Translations under genes and position numbers: made by a program
Shown: positions 52,461 to 61,175 of the stretch, in pieces
How the letters are laid out: the number at the start of each line of letters is the position of its first letter
Position numbering within the stretch: the stretch's first letter is position 1
From: Mycobacterium aquaticum
GTDB taxonomy: Bacteria > Actinomycetota > Actinomycetes > Mycobacteriales > Mycobacteriaceae
Direction: 5' to 3'
Length of the DNA stretch: 64,000 nucleotides
Assembly: GCF_002086485.1 (NCBI RefSeq)
Contig: NZ_MVHF01000002.1
Coordinates: forward strand, 186,001 to 250,000
The notes under the pieces: generated by a model
Told to the model about the DNA's origin: nothing
Seen by the model: only the letters and a program-made list of their open reading frames with translations
Databases searched by the model: none

Positions 52461-53570
52461 CTAGTCGGGGCCCGGCACACCCGTTGATGCCGGGGCGGCG
52501 GGCGCCGACGATGGTGGTGCCGCCGGTGCAGCGTCTGCCGGGCTACGCAACCATCGCGGTTGGGGTAGTTCCCGGCCGTTGGTGAGCCCGCTGGGTCTAA
52601 ACAGCAGAACGAGCAGGGCTACGAGGGCGACACCGACCAGCGCGACGCCCTGGCGTGCGGGAACGTGGATGCCGCCGAGTGCGACTCCTTCCTCGAGCGT
52701 GCTGAGAAGCTGCGCCGCCGCCGACATGACGATGGCGCCGGCCACCGCTCCGGTCAGTGAGCCCATACCACCGACGACAAGCATCACCAAGGTGGTGAAG
52801 GTGAGATTGAGATAGAACGAGCCTGGCGTCAGCGCGCCGATGACTAGGGCGTAGAGCCCTCCGCCGACGCCCATCACGCATGCACTGAGCAGCAGCCCCC
52901 ACAGGCGCGCTCGCGCCACCGAAATTCCGATACCGCGCGCCCCGAATTCGTCCTCGCGCGTGGCCCGCAGCGCTAGTCCGCGTGCACTGTCCTGGAACAG
53001 CGCGACCACAAAGACCACGACTACTGCGATGGCCAGCGGACGGCCGACGTTCAGATCGAACGGCAATCCGGTGACGCCCCGGTTACCGCGAGTGAGGCTC
53101 TGGTTCTGGCTGATGAACACATAGACGACGCTCAAGATGCACAACATGACGATCGATGCCGCAATTCCGTTGAGGCGTACGATGACTGGCGCGATCACGA
53201 GCGCAAACACGGTGGCGAGCATGCCCGCCACACCGAGCGCGATCACCGGACTGACCGACAAATCGCCGAGCCATCGCGGTAGATCGGGCAGCAACACGTG
53301 TTTGTAGACCGGGGGGATCGTCAAGTAGGCGGTGACATAGGCGCCGATCGCCGCGAAGGAAACGTGACCGAACGACACGACCCCGGAGAGTCCGATGAAA
53401 CTGTAGAGCCCGACGACAAGGACGACGTCGACGATGGTGGTGAGGATCCGGGCCTGAATGTCGGGGCTGGACAGCGATCCGAGGGCTGCGATCGCGCTCA
53501 GCGCGAGGGACAGCATCGTCGGTGTCCAGGCCCACCGGCACATCCGGATGAGGTTCTGCGGCATGGTCAT
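52461..53570 (-). CDS. LIV-type ABC transporter permease (LivM-like)
   Basis: 369 residues, about 10 membrane segments, of the branched-chain-amino-acid-type (HAAT) permease family. VVLVVGLYSFIGLSGVVSFG and FGARGIGISVARARLWG-like coupling region (EDEFGARGIGIS) are typical of LivM. The C-terminal tail is Pro/Ala-rich and low-complexity, unlike most LivM. Overlaps the LivH-like gene by 4 nt. HAAT systems import amino acids, urea, amides or aromatic compounds, so the substrate is not fixed by family. Confidence 0.88.
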   Translation of the reverse strand: MTMPQNLIRMCRWAWTPTMLSLALSAIAALGSLSSPDIQARILTTIVDVVLVVGLYSFIGLSGVVSFGHVSFAAIGAYVTAYLTIPPVYKHVLLPDLPRWLGDLSVSPVIALGVAGMLATVFALVIAPVIVRLNGIAASIVMLCILSVVYVFISQNQSLTRGNRGVTGLPFDLNVGRPLAIAVVVVFVVALFQDSARGLALRATREDEFGARGIGISVARARLWGLLLSACVMGVGGGLYALVIGALTPGSFYLNLTFTTLVMLVVGGMGSLTGAVAGAIVMSAAAQLLSTLEEGVALGGIHVPARQGVALVGVALVALLVLLFRPSGLTNGRELPQPRWLRSPADAAPAAPPSSAPAAPASTGVPGPD

Positions 53571-54451
53571 ACACGCTCCACGTTGAATCGTGAGGGGATG
53601 AGGCCGCGCGGGCGGACCAGCAGTACCACTATCACGACGGCGAACACGAACGCGTCTCGGTACGGCGATACCGCTGTCGGCAGAACCACGTCAAGTGCGA
53701 CCGTCACCGCGCCGATCAGGTAGGCGCCGAGGACAGCGCCACCGATGCTGCCCATGCCCCCGATCACGGTAGCGACGAAGCCGATGAGCGCGGGCTGTTG
53801 GCCCAGCTCGGGGAAGAGGCTTCCCGTCCTCGCGACGATCAGCAGCGCGAGCACGGCGGCCAGGATGCCACTGATCGCGAAGGCCACCGCGATAACCCGA
53901 TTGGCCCGCACGCCCAGCAGCCTGGCCATCTGAAAGTTCTCGCTTGCGGCGCGAATCTGAATGCCGATGGGTGTGCGCGCGAGTACCGCGATGACGGCGG
54001 CCACCAGCACCGAGGACAGGGCGACGGTCGCGATGTCGATCAGCTGTACGGGCATGCCGGCGATGTCGACACTCTTGGTGAGCCCGCCAAAAACGTTGAC
54101 CGACTTTGAGCGTGAACCGGCGACCAGGATGAGCAGGTTCTCTATTAGGGACGAGACCGCGAAGGAGGTCACCAGCAGCGTTGATGCCGCGGCGTCGCGA
54201 ACGGGGCGAAACGCGATCCGTTCCATCCCGACTGCCAGTGCGACGCCGACGGCGATAGTCGTTGCCACGACAGCCGGCCATTGGGTGTTCGAGACTAATA
54301 GCGTGAAGTACCCGGCGACCATGATGATCTGTGCGTGCGCAAAGTTGATCAAGCGCATGACACCGAAGATCAACGCGATCCCCAGCGCCGAGAGTGCATA
54401 TGTGCCGCCAAGCGACAACGCGTTGATGAGGTGGGCCAGGACGCTGTTCAC
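53567..54451 (-). CDS. LIV-type ABC transporter permease (LivH-like)
   Basis: 294 residues with about 8 hydrophobic segments, family of LivH. Characteristic segments are GGTYALSALGIALIFGVMRL at the N terminus, RIAFRPVRDAAAST, and GGMGSIGGAVLGAYLIGA. Forms the membrane channel with the LivM-like partner. ATG overlaps the LivF stop. It has the normal short loops of this subunit and no odd features. Confidence 0.9.
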   Translation of the reverse strand: MNSVLAHLINALSLGGTYALSALGIALIFGVMRLINFAHAQIIMVAGYFTLLVSNTQWPAVVATTIAVGVALAVGMERIAFRPVRDAAASTLLVTSFAVSSLIENLLILVAGSRSKSVNVFGGLTKSVDIAGMPVQLIDIATVALSSVLVAAVIAVLARTPIGIQIRAASENFQMARLLGVRANRVIAVAFAISGILAAVLALLIVARTGSLFPELGQQPALIGFVATVIGGMGSIGGAVLGAYLIGAVTVALDVVLPTAVSPYRDAFVFAVVIVVLLVRPRGLIPSRFNVERV

Positions 54452-55146
54452 GGCGCTGTCCCCAGATACGTTTCGAGCAACTCCTTTTCGCCGACCGATG
54501 TGTCCCGGGGGGTCACACGGCCGTTGCTCATCAGGTACGCGTCATCGGCGAACCCGAGCGCTTTCGCTGCGTTCTGTTCGACCAGCAGGATGGTCGTGCC
54601 CTGTTCGCGCAGCTCGGCGAGCGTCGCGAACACCTCGCTGACGACGATGGGCGCCAGCCCCAACGAAGGCTCGTCGAGGATGAGCAGCTTGGGCTTGGTC
54701 AGGAGCGCCCGGGCGATAACGAGTTGCTGTTGTTCGCCGCCGGACAGGGCGCCGGCGACATGATGGAAGTACGTGCCCAGCACCGGAAATCGTTCGACGA
54801 TCCGGTCGAGGTCTGAGGCGCCCCGACTGCCGCGGCGCCCGACGAGTCCCATCTTGAGGTTCTCGACCACGGTCAGGCGTGCGAATGCCTGCCGTCCCTC
54901 CGGCACGATCGAAATGCCTTCTCGTACGATCCGTTCCGGCGCCAGCCCGGTAATTGTCTTGCCTGCGAACCGGATCGTTCCCGACGACGGGCGGTGCAAT
55001 CCGACCAAGGCACGCAGCAGGGAGGATTTCCCTGCCCCGTTGGGGCCTACCAAGGCGCAGATGTGTCCTGGGCGCACCTCCAGGCTCGCGTCGCGGACCG
55101 CGTGGACGCGGTCATATCTCACATTCAGGTTCGCCACTTCCAGCAT
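54448..55146 (-). CDS. ABC transporter ATP-binding protein (LivF-like)
   Basis: 232 residues. Walker A GPNGAGKSS, signature LSGGEQQQLVIA and Walker B LLILDEPSLGL are intact, and the length is that of LivF. Couples ATP hydrolysis to import. Directly abuts the LivG-like gene with no gap. Confidence 0.92.
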   Translation of the reverse strand: MLEVANLNVRYDRVHAVRDASLEVRPGHICALVGPNGAGKSSLLRALVGLHRPSSGTIRFAGKTITGLAPERIVREGISIVPEGRQAFARLTVVENLKMGLVGRRGSRGASDLDRIVERFPVLGTYFHHVAGALSGGEQQQLVIARALLTKPKLLILDEPSLGLAPIVVSEVFATLAELREQGTTILLVEQNAAKALGFADDAYLMSNGRVTPRDTSVGEKELLETYLGTAP

Positions 55147-55875
55147 TTACGCCACCACACCCAGGTAAGCCTCGACAACCGCGGGGTTGGAACGTATTTC
55201 GGCTGCAGAACCTTCGGCCAGCACGCGCCCGTGATCGAGCACGTAGATCCGCTCGCACAGCGGCATGATCACTCGCATGTCGTGCTCAACGATGAGGATC
55301 GCGCAGCCGACGTCATCGCGGACGTCCGACATCGTGGACACCAGTGCGACGCTTTCGTCATCGTTGAGCCCTGCGGCCGGCTCATCGAGCAGCAGGTACC
55401 TCGGCCGCCCGGCCACCGCACGCACGAGGCCCAATAGGCGCTGATCGCCGGCGGGTAGGTCTGCGGCGAAGGTATCGGCGGACGGTGTCAGATCCGCGCG
55501 CGCAAGCAAGTGGGCTGCGAGCTCGCGCGCGGCCCTGCGCTTCATTCCCACACCGATCGCAGCGGCCTCGACGTTCTCGCGGACCGTCAGCCGCGGGAAC
55601 AGCCGGCATCCCTGGAATGATCGGGTCAGCCCGAGTGAGGCGAAGCGGTGCGCAGGCGTGCCGGTGACATCGGAGCCGTCGAGACAGACCCGCCCCGAGG
55701 AGGGTTGTTGGAATCCGGATAGCGCATTGAGCAACGTGGTCTTGCCGGCACCGTTGGGTCCGATGAGGCCGACGATCTCGCCGGGCTCGACGACGACGTT
55801 CACGTCCTGCAATGCGTTCACACCGCCGAAGGAGACGCACACGCCCGACGATTTCAGGCAACAGCCGGCATTCAT
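55147..55875 (-). CDS. ABC transporter ATP-binding protein (LivG-like)
   Basis: 242 residues from ATG 55875, spaced 9 nt from AAGGAA; GTG 55884 is an alternative. Walker A GPNGAGKTT and Walker B YLLLDEPAAGL are normal, but the ABC signature, usually LSYGQQ in LivG, reads LPAGDQ. This loop contacts ATP across the dimer, so the change may be tolerated or tune activity. Partner of the LivF-like ATPase. Confidence 0.88.
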   Translation of the reverse strand: MNAGCCLKSSGVCVSFGGVNALQDVNVVVEPGEIVGLIGPNGAGKTTLLNALSGFQQPSSGRVCLDGSDVTGTPAHRFASLGLTRSFQGCRLFPRLTVRENVEAAAIGVGMKRRAARELAAHLLARADLTPSADTFAADLPAGDQRLLGLVRAVAGRPRYLLLDEPAAGLNDDESVALVSTMSDVRDDVGCAILIVEHDMRVIMPLCERIYVLDHGRVLAEGSAAEIRSNPAVVEAYLGVVA

Positions 55876-55904
55876 AGGATGCACTTCCTTTTCGAGGAGG
55901 AGAG

Positions 55905-57116
55905 CTACAGGGGTAGATGGGGAGGCGAGCTGAACGCGATCTCGGTGACGAATCGAGAACGGCCGCCGTCAATCTGCATCACCAGCAGCGGTCGGACCGG
56001 ATCGACGTGCAGGGTGTCGGTGAAGGTGGTCGGCCCCACCAGCAGCGGCTCGTTCTTGAACGACTCGAACGCAGTGACCAGTCCAGGACCACTGCGGCAT
56101 GTGCACCGTTCGGCGGCGATCTTGAACGCCTGGATGACCGAATATCCCGTGACGACATTCGTGTTGCTGGGATAGCCGCCAGTGATCTGTTTGAAGCGCT
56201 CAATGACAGCTGTGCGGGCGGAGTCGGGATCGTCGCCTGACAGCGACGAGTAGTTGGTGTAGTACACGTCGGATACGTTGGCGACGGCCGACTTCCAGTA
56301 GTCGCCGTCGAAAGAATTCGAGGCGAGGACGGGGACATTGATGCCGGCGGCCCTGAGCTGACGCAGCGCGGAAGCGCCTCCCGGCGGAAACGACATCAGC
56401 AGGATGAAGTCGATTGGTCCGCTGTCCCTGATCCGGCCGATCTGGGTGGAGATCGAGTTGTCTTGTCCCTCAAAAGTGGCCTGGCTGACGATTTGGTTGC
56501 CGTCGCCCGCGAAGCGGTCGATGAAGCCGTCGGTAACCTGTCGGTGGTACTCGAGGGTAGTGTCGCGCAGGATGAACGCGCGATGCCAGTTGCGGCCGGC
56601 CGCGAACTGGGCGAGGGCGGCGCCTTCGGACTGGGCGACAAGTCCCATCGTGAACGCGTAAGGACCGATCCCTTGTTTCCCGAATTCCGGGGCCCCTGCG
56701 CAATCGGACATGGCTACCAACTGAGCAGCCTGAGCGACGATCGCCACTGGCGCGCCGGTGTCGAAGTCGCATGGCGCGATGATGAAGCTGGCGCCCTTTT
56801 TGATCGCGTGGAGCGTGGCTTGCTGATCGTGGCTGACATCGGATTGGGTGTCGACTTTGATCAGTTGCAGTGGGTGACCGTCGACGCCGCCTCGGCTGTT
56901 GATGTCGTCGACCGCCATCTGCGCGGTGATCACAGGCGGCCCATCGAATGAGGACAGCGAACCGGTGAGCCCCTTGACCGCGGCGATCACGATGGGTTTG
57001 CCCGCGGGCCCCAGCCCTGGATCGGAATGTCCGAGAGCGCTTGTACTGCAGCCTGATAACGGCGCGGATATGAGGCAGACGGTGGCCGCGACGGAGAGCG
57101 CGGTGCGCCCGGTCAT
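55905..57116 (-). CDS. LIV-type substrate-binding lipoprotein
   Basis: 403 residues from ATG 57116; the longer frame up to 57749 is rejected since upstream genes overlap it. A signal peptide with lipobox LSGC gives a lipid-anchored Cys23. The mature part is a type I periplasmic binding fold, with IVIAAVKGLTGSLSS, AVDDINSRGGVDGHPLQLI, VYYTNYSSLSGDDPD and GPTTFTDTLHVDPVRP. Binds the substrate outside the membrane for the LivH/M/F/G-like importer. No known ligand-specific motif is visible. Overlaps the DUF3830 gene by 4 nt. Confidence 0.9.
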   Translation of the reverse strand: MTGRTALSVAATVCLISAPLSGCSTSALGHSDPGLGPAGKPIVIAAVKGLTGSLSSFDGPPVITAQMAVDDINSRGGVDGHPLQLIKVDTQSDVSHDQQATLHAIKKGASFIIAPCDFDTGAPVAIVAQAAQLVAMSDCAGAPEFGKQGIGPYAFTMGLVAQSEGAALAQFAAGRNWHRAFILRDTTLEYHRQVTDGFIDRFAGDGNQIVSQATFEGQDNSISTQIGRIRDSGPIDFILLMSFPPGGASALRQLRAAGINVPVLASNSFDGDYWKSAVANVSDVYYTNYSSLSGDDPDSARTAVIERFKQITGGYPSNTNVVTGYSVIQAFKIAAERCTCRSGPGLVTAFESFKNEPLLVGPTTFTDTLHVDPVRPLLVMQIDGGRSRFVTEIAFSSPPHLPL

Positions 57117-57619
57117 CGTGACTGCCCCGCGGTGTCGGGGTCGTCGCCGGCGGCCGATGCCGGTTCGGCGTGCACGATGCGAATGGTAGTGACGCCGTTG
57201 AATCGGGTTGATCGGCCCAGATTGGCGAGTTCGCCGAGGTTCTCGGACACCGATCCGAATACCGTGATGGTGTTTTCGCCGCTCGGCAACCTGCACTCGG
57301 CGGTCCCGTAGGTGATCGTCAGTTCGCCGTACTCGGGGTCCCATCCCAGATCGCCGATCCGGGGCAGGCGGATGTGGTTCTCGGGAACGCTCTGGTGTAC
57401 GGCAACGTCTGCGGCGCTCATCATCATGTCTCCGCTCCATGCGGCGTGCACCACGGGCACCGTGAGCGGAAGCGCGGCCAGAAATGCGGCGACGGTCTTC
57501 GGTGTGTGCTCGTCGAAGAGGTACGCACGCGCCTGACCGCCGTCCCATTGCAGGATGACCGGGGTGCCGGCAGCGCCGCGCCAGTCTTCCCAGCGCCGTG
57601 TCCACCACCAGTCGGTCAT
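57113..57619 (-). CDS. DUF3830 (cyclophilin-like) protein
   Basis: 168 residues. Segments ARAYLFDEHTPKTVAAFLAALP, PENHIRLPRIGDLGWDP and GSVSENLGELANLGRSTRFN fit the DUF3830 family, a cyclophilin-like barrel common beside LIV-type transporters and amide or ring hydrolases. The family's biochemical role is not established. Placed between the EthD-like gene and the binding protein, with 4-nt overlaps on both sides. Confidence 0.72.
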   Translation of the reverse strand: MTDWWWTRRWEDWRGAAGTPVILQWDGGQARAYLFDEHTPKTVAAFLAALPLTVPVVHAAWSGDMMMSAADVAVHQSVPENHIRLPRIGDLGWDPEYGELTITYGTAECRLPSGENTITVFGSVSENLGELANLGRSTRFNGVTTIRIVHAEPASAAGDDPDTAGQSR

Positions 57620-57942
57620 GCTGACGTCTCCGAAATCGAGTGGGCCCGGTACAGCGTCGTGCGGAAGTCGACCGCGGCGGTGAACTGATCAAATCCTCTG
57701 CGGGAGGTGAACTCCGGTGTGCGCAGCGCGTCCGCGTCGGCCAATCCATAGATAGTCAAAAACCGGCGCTCGTGTTCGACCGCGTAATAGCGCAGGCCCC
57801 ACTCAAACCCCGGGCATGCGCTGATCTGCGGCAAATGCTTCTCGTCGTACCAGCGATCGAAGTCGCTACGGTCTACCGCATCGTCGAAGGTTCCCTGGAC
57901 GACTAACAACAGGTTGGGGCGCGACAGGAATGTCATGGCCAT
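57616..57942 (-). CDS. EthD-like dimeric alpha/beta-barrel protein
   Basis: 108 residues from ATG 57942, sharing TGATG with the stop of the preceding gene; ATG 57936 is possible. The pattern FDRWYDEKHLPQISACPGF and FLTIYGLADADALRTPEF matches the other EthD-like proteins of this operon. Single domain. Function unknown. Confidence 0.78.
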   Translation of the reverse strand: MAMTFLSRPNLLLVVQGTFDDAVDRSDFDRWYDEKHLPQISACPGFEWGLRYYAVEHERRFLTIYGLADADALRTPEFTSRRGFDQFTAAVDFRTTLYRAHSISETSA

Positions 57943-58685
57943 CAGATTTCTTTCTCGGCAAGTTGCGGTATCGCGTGATGGATCTCCACGGTGTGTGAGT
58001 AGAAGGCGATCTGGACGTTGCGAACGGCGTCTGTCCATAGTCCGTCCCACGGCTGCACGCCGCGGTCGAATCGGCGTTGTCGCGCGGCCGCGAAGTCCTC
58101 GGGGGTGTCCACCTCATAGACCGCCCAGAACCGTTGCCTGTGTGGCCCCAGATCGTTGGCATCGGGGGCGACTTCCAGGCGCCACGCGCGGTGAACGCCG
58201 GGGTTGGCGGTGATCTCGGGGACGTGCACGGAGTCATACCAGGTGTTGAACGCCTCGACGTCGGCGCCGGTGTCGAGGTCGGTTTTCACGATCACCCACA
58301 CGGCGCCGCGGCCCACTGCGCCGAGAGTTGTTGACCGGCGCCGGTAGTAGGTTCGCTCCCAGTCCTGGGCCAGACGGGCGATGTCGTCCTGCCACGGTCC
58401 CCACGGGGGGCCGGACGCCAGTGCCGCGTTGAACGTCTGGATCGCATCAACTTCGTAAACGGCGAGGTACTCGTGCTCGGGCTCGCCTTCCTGCGCCGCA
58501 ACGTGTATCAGCTGCAGCCGGTGCCCGGCGCGGAAGCCCGCCATGGCGACGTAATCGGGAACGTGGACGTCGGTGTACCACCGGTTGAACGCGTCCTCGA
58601 CCGCCCGCCCATCCGGTGTGAGGTTCATCCGCACCACGGCCCAAATATCGGAGTCGTGTCCGCATTGTGGACTAACTGTTCGCAT
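57942..58685 (-). CDS. Two-domain EthD-like protein
   Basis: 247 residues made of two EthD-like halves: DIWAVVRMNLT and FNRWYTDVHVPDYVAMAGF in the first, VWVIVKTDLDTG and FNTWYDSVHVPEITANPGV in the second. Duplication within one chain would give a pseudo-dimer of the barrel formed by its single-domain neighbours. It is the first gene of the operon; ATG 58685 is preferred because the first domain needs the residues before ATG 58631. Function unknown. Confidence 0.78.
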   Translation of the reverse strand: MRTVSPQCGHDSDIWAVVRMNLTPDGRAVEDAFNRWYTDVHVPDYVAMAGFRAGHRLQLIHVAAQEGEPEHEYLAVYEVDAIQTFNAALASGPPWGPWQDDIARLAQDWERTYYRRRSTTLGAVGRGAVWVIVKTDLDTGADVEAFNTWYDSVHVPEITANPGVHRAWRLEVAPDANDLGPHRQRFWAVYEVDTPEDFAAARQRRFDRGVQPWDGLWTDAVRNVQIAFYSHTVEIHHAIPQLAEKEI

Positions 58686-58737
58686 AACGAGAAGTCAACA
58701 CCGCGCAACGGGATGCGTCAAGGTTTTCGCCACAATT

Positions 58738-58752
58738 CGGACGAGCCGTCCG
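58738..58752. promoter_or_regulatory. IclR operator candidate
   Basis: CGGACG-AGC-CGTCCG, perfect 6-3-6 inverted repeat, 30 nt upstream of the IclR start and 53 nt from the operon start. Its right arm lies in GTCCGCATT (58748-58756), repeated at 58658-58666 inside the first operon gene. Confidence 0.6.
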
Positions 58753-58782
58753 CATTGAGAGAATCTGGGTTAGGGTGGGGCC

Positions 58783-59577
58783 ATGGAAGAGTCCGTCAAG
58801 GTATTCAGCAAGATCTCGGCCCTACTCGACGTGCTCGCGTCCGTCGACGACGCCACCCCGGCCGAACTCGCGGAACGCCTGAGCGAGCCGCGCAGTTCGC
58901 TGTATCGCCTGTTGTCAACACTCGAACGCCACGACTTCGTGCAACCCGGGCTGCGCAAAGGCAGCTACCAACTCGGGATGCGCTTGTTTCACCTGGGTAG
59001 CGCCGTAAGTGCACGTTTCGACGACATCCGGTCAGCCGCCACGACAGCGATGGAAGAACTCCACGACCAGACCCGCCAGACCGTATTCCTGACCATCAGG
59101 CGGGGCTTCGATGCCACCTGCATTGAGCGGATCGACGGCGAAGTGGTCCAGGTGATGATCCTGCGCGTCGGGGGGAGCGTGCCGCTGCACGGCGGTGCAG
59201 GCGCGCGGGTCCTGCTCGCGTATCAGCCGACGCAGTTCTGGACAGAGTTCGTTTCACAGGGCGAGCTTCACCGATACACCGCCACCACGCCGGTGACCAA
59301 AGATGCGCTCTTCACCGAACTGAGAACCATTCTGCACCAGGGCTACTCGGTGTCCAACGAGGATGTCATCCCCGGAATCACCTCCGTCGGTGCTCCGATC
59401 TTCAACTATTCCGAGAAGATCTGCGCATCGATATCCGTCAGTGGCCCACGGCCTTCGGTCGGCGACGACGCCCTGGCACAGACAGTGTCGTTGACAGTGG
59501 CTGCAGCCGAAGAGATTTCCAGGCGGCTGGGCGCTCCCACGGAGATCGCCGCCGCGGGCACCGAGTCGGCCCGATGA
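58783..59577 (+). CDS. IclR-family transcriptional regulator
   Basis: 264 residues. Winged helix at residues 5-65 (DDATPAELAERLSEPRSSLY, RLLSTLERHDFVQPG) and an effector-binding domain of GAF-like fold (VGGSVPLHGGAGARVLLAY, then VGAPIFNY). Divergent from the 14-gene minus-strand operon, so it presumably controls it, with the inverted repeat at 58738 as operator. Overlaps the hydrolase gene by 4 nt. Confidence 0.92.
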   Translation: MEESVKVFSKISALLDVLASVDDATPAELAERLSEPRSSLYRLLSTLERHDFVQPGLRKGSYQLGMRLFHLGSAVSARFDDIRSAATTAMEELHDQTRQTVFLTIRRGFDATCIERIDGEVVQVMILRVGGSVPLHGGAGARVLLAYQPTQFWTEFVSQGELHRYTATTPVTKDALFTELRTILHQGYSVSNEDVIPGITSVGAPIFNYSEKICASISVSGPRPSVGDDALAQTVSLTVAAAEEISRRLGAPTEIAAAGTESAR

Positions 59578-60770
59578 TGCCCACTGCGCCGATCCACGGT
59601 CACGTCGATCCCGGGTTTGAAAACGTGCGCGCTGCCTTCGCCGCGAACTTCGAACGTGGGACAGAAACCGGAGCGGCCTACGCGGTGACGATCAACGGGC
59701 GGCTGGCCGTCGACTTGTGGGGCGGGCTTGCTGATCCGGCGACCGGCCGGCGCTGGGGGCCCGACACAACCCAGGTGATCTTCTCCGGCACGAAGGCACT
59801 TGTCGCCGTGTGCCTGCTGATGCTCGTGGACCGTGGGCTCCTGGACCTGGAATCCCCGGTCGCTCACTATTGGCCCGAATTTGCCGCTAACGGCAAGGAG
59901 CGCATCAGCGTCAGCGATCTCGCGAGTCATCAGGCGCGACTGCCCGGATTGCGCGCCAACGTCACCCATGACGACCTCGTCGACGGCGCAAAGATGGCCA
60001 ATCTGCTTGCCGCCCAACCCTGTGACCGCGATCCACGTGCACGCCACACCTATCATCCGCTGACCTACGGCTGGTTGTGCGGGGAGCTGATCAGACGCGT
60101 CGATGGGCGCACCGTGGGCCGGTTCTTCGCCGACGAGGTCGCCCGGCCGCTCGGCCTGCGGCTCTGGATCGGCCTTCCTGACGATCAGCTCGAATCGGTC
60201 GCCCGACTGTCCTACGCGTCAACGTGGGGCAGCAGACTGTCCACTGTCGGTGACGGCTCGCGAAAGACCGATCGGCTCCAGGATCGAGTATGGAACAACC
60301 CACCGCTGTTTCCCGCGGACGAGATTCCGGCTAACCGCACCTCATGGCATCGCGCCGAGATACCGGGCATCGGAGCGATCGGCACCGCTCGGTCGATCGC
60401 GCGGCTCTACGGATGTTTGGCGAACAGCGGACAACTCGATGGGATACGGCTTCTCACCGCCAAGACTCTTCACGAGGGTCTCCGGCTGCGCAGCCGCCGA
60501 CAGGACCCGCTCATCAACGAGCTCATGGCGTTCGGCATCGGATTTCGGCTCGCGACCGAATCCCGTGAGTTCGGGCCTGCCCTAGGTGCATTCGGGCATC
60601 CGGGCGCTGGCGGCTCGACCTCGTGCGCCTGGCCCTCCCACCGTGCCGGCCTGTCCTATGCCACCAATACCCTGCGCGACGACCAGCCGAACGACGCTCG
60701 CGCTCACGCACTGATCGCCGCGACCCATCACGCGCTCGAACGACAGGAATGCTGCACGCACACCCTTTGA
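59574..60770 (+). CDS. Serine hydrolase, class C beta-lactamase fold
   Basis: 398 residues. SxxK motif SGTK gives Ser71 and Lys74, and the YHPLTYGWLCG region matches EstB-type esterases/hydrolases; a later GHPGAGGSTSCAW serves as the third motif region. No signal peptide, so it is cytoplasmic and more likely to hydrolyse an amide or ester intermediate than beta-lactams. Its ATG overlaps the iclR stop. Divergently linked with the amide-degrading operon, it may act in that pathway. Confidence 0.87.
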   Translation: MMPTAPIHGHVDPGFENVRAAFAANFERGTETGAAYAVTINGRLAVDLWGGLADPATGRRWGPDTTQVIFSGTKALVAVCLLMLVDRGLLDLESPVAHYWPEFAANGKERISVSDLASHQARLPGLRANVTHDDLVDGAKMANLLAAQPCDRDPRARHTYHPLTYGWLCGELIRRVDGRTVGRFFADEVARPLGLRLWIGLPDDQLESVARLSYASTWGSRLSTVGDGSRKTDRLQDRVWNNPPLFPADEIPANRTSWHRAEIPGIGAIGTARSIARLYGCLANSGQLDGIRLLTAKTLHEGLRLRSRRQDPLINELMAFGIGFRLATESREFGPALGAFGHPGAGGSTSCAWPSHRAGLSYATNTLRDDQPNDARAHALIAATHHALERQECCTHTL

Positions 60771-61175
60771 CGAGCGCCTCATATCCGAACCGCATGTGGC
60801 CATCGTGTACAGCCGCGCTCCGGCCCACCCGGGCTGCGCCGTCACACCGCGGATAGCTCGGCCCTGACGCGGGCTGTTGTTGCGGCGGCTGCTGAGTGAG
60901 GTTGTTTGCGCGGCTCTACGTCCCGCAATTACCCACCAACGGCGGACCGACGAGAGTAGGGGACGCACCGCTCACCGTGTCGGACCGACCACTCGGCGCA
61001 GGCGCGCCCGGCTTCGGCGCATCACCTCGAGTGTGACCCCCATCTCATCTAGGTTCGATTTCCCAACGCCGAAATGGAGGTGCGGTCGCTTGACCGGGGT
61101 CGGTGCCGAGAGGGCCATCGCCGACATCCAGCACAACCAATCGCGGAAAACTCTCCAACCGTAAAGGAATTCAGA
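60771..61175. other. Intergenic, no gene recognised
   Basis: 405 nt between the hydrolase and esterase genes. Open frames on both strands are not protein-like. It should hold the esterase promoter; AAAGGA (61163-61168) is its ribosome-binding site. Confidence 0.4.

Noticed and set aside
57117-57749. N-terminal extension of the binding-protein frame
   Set aside because: It lies over the DUF3830 and EthD-like genes in another frame; the lipoprotein signal peptide begins at 57116.
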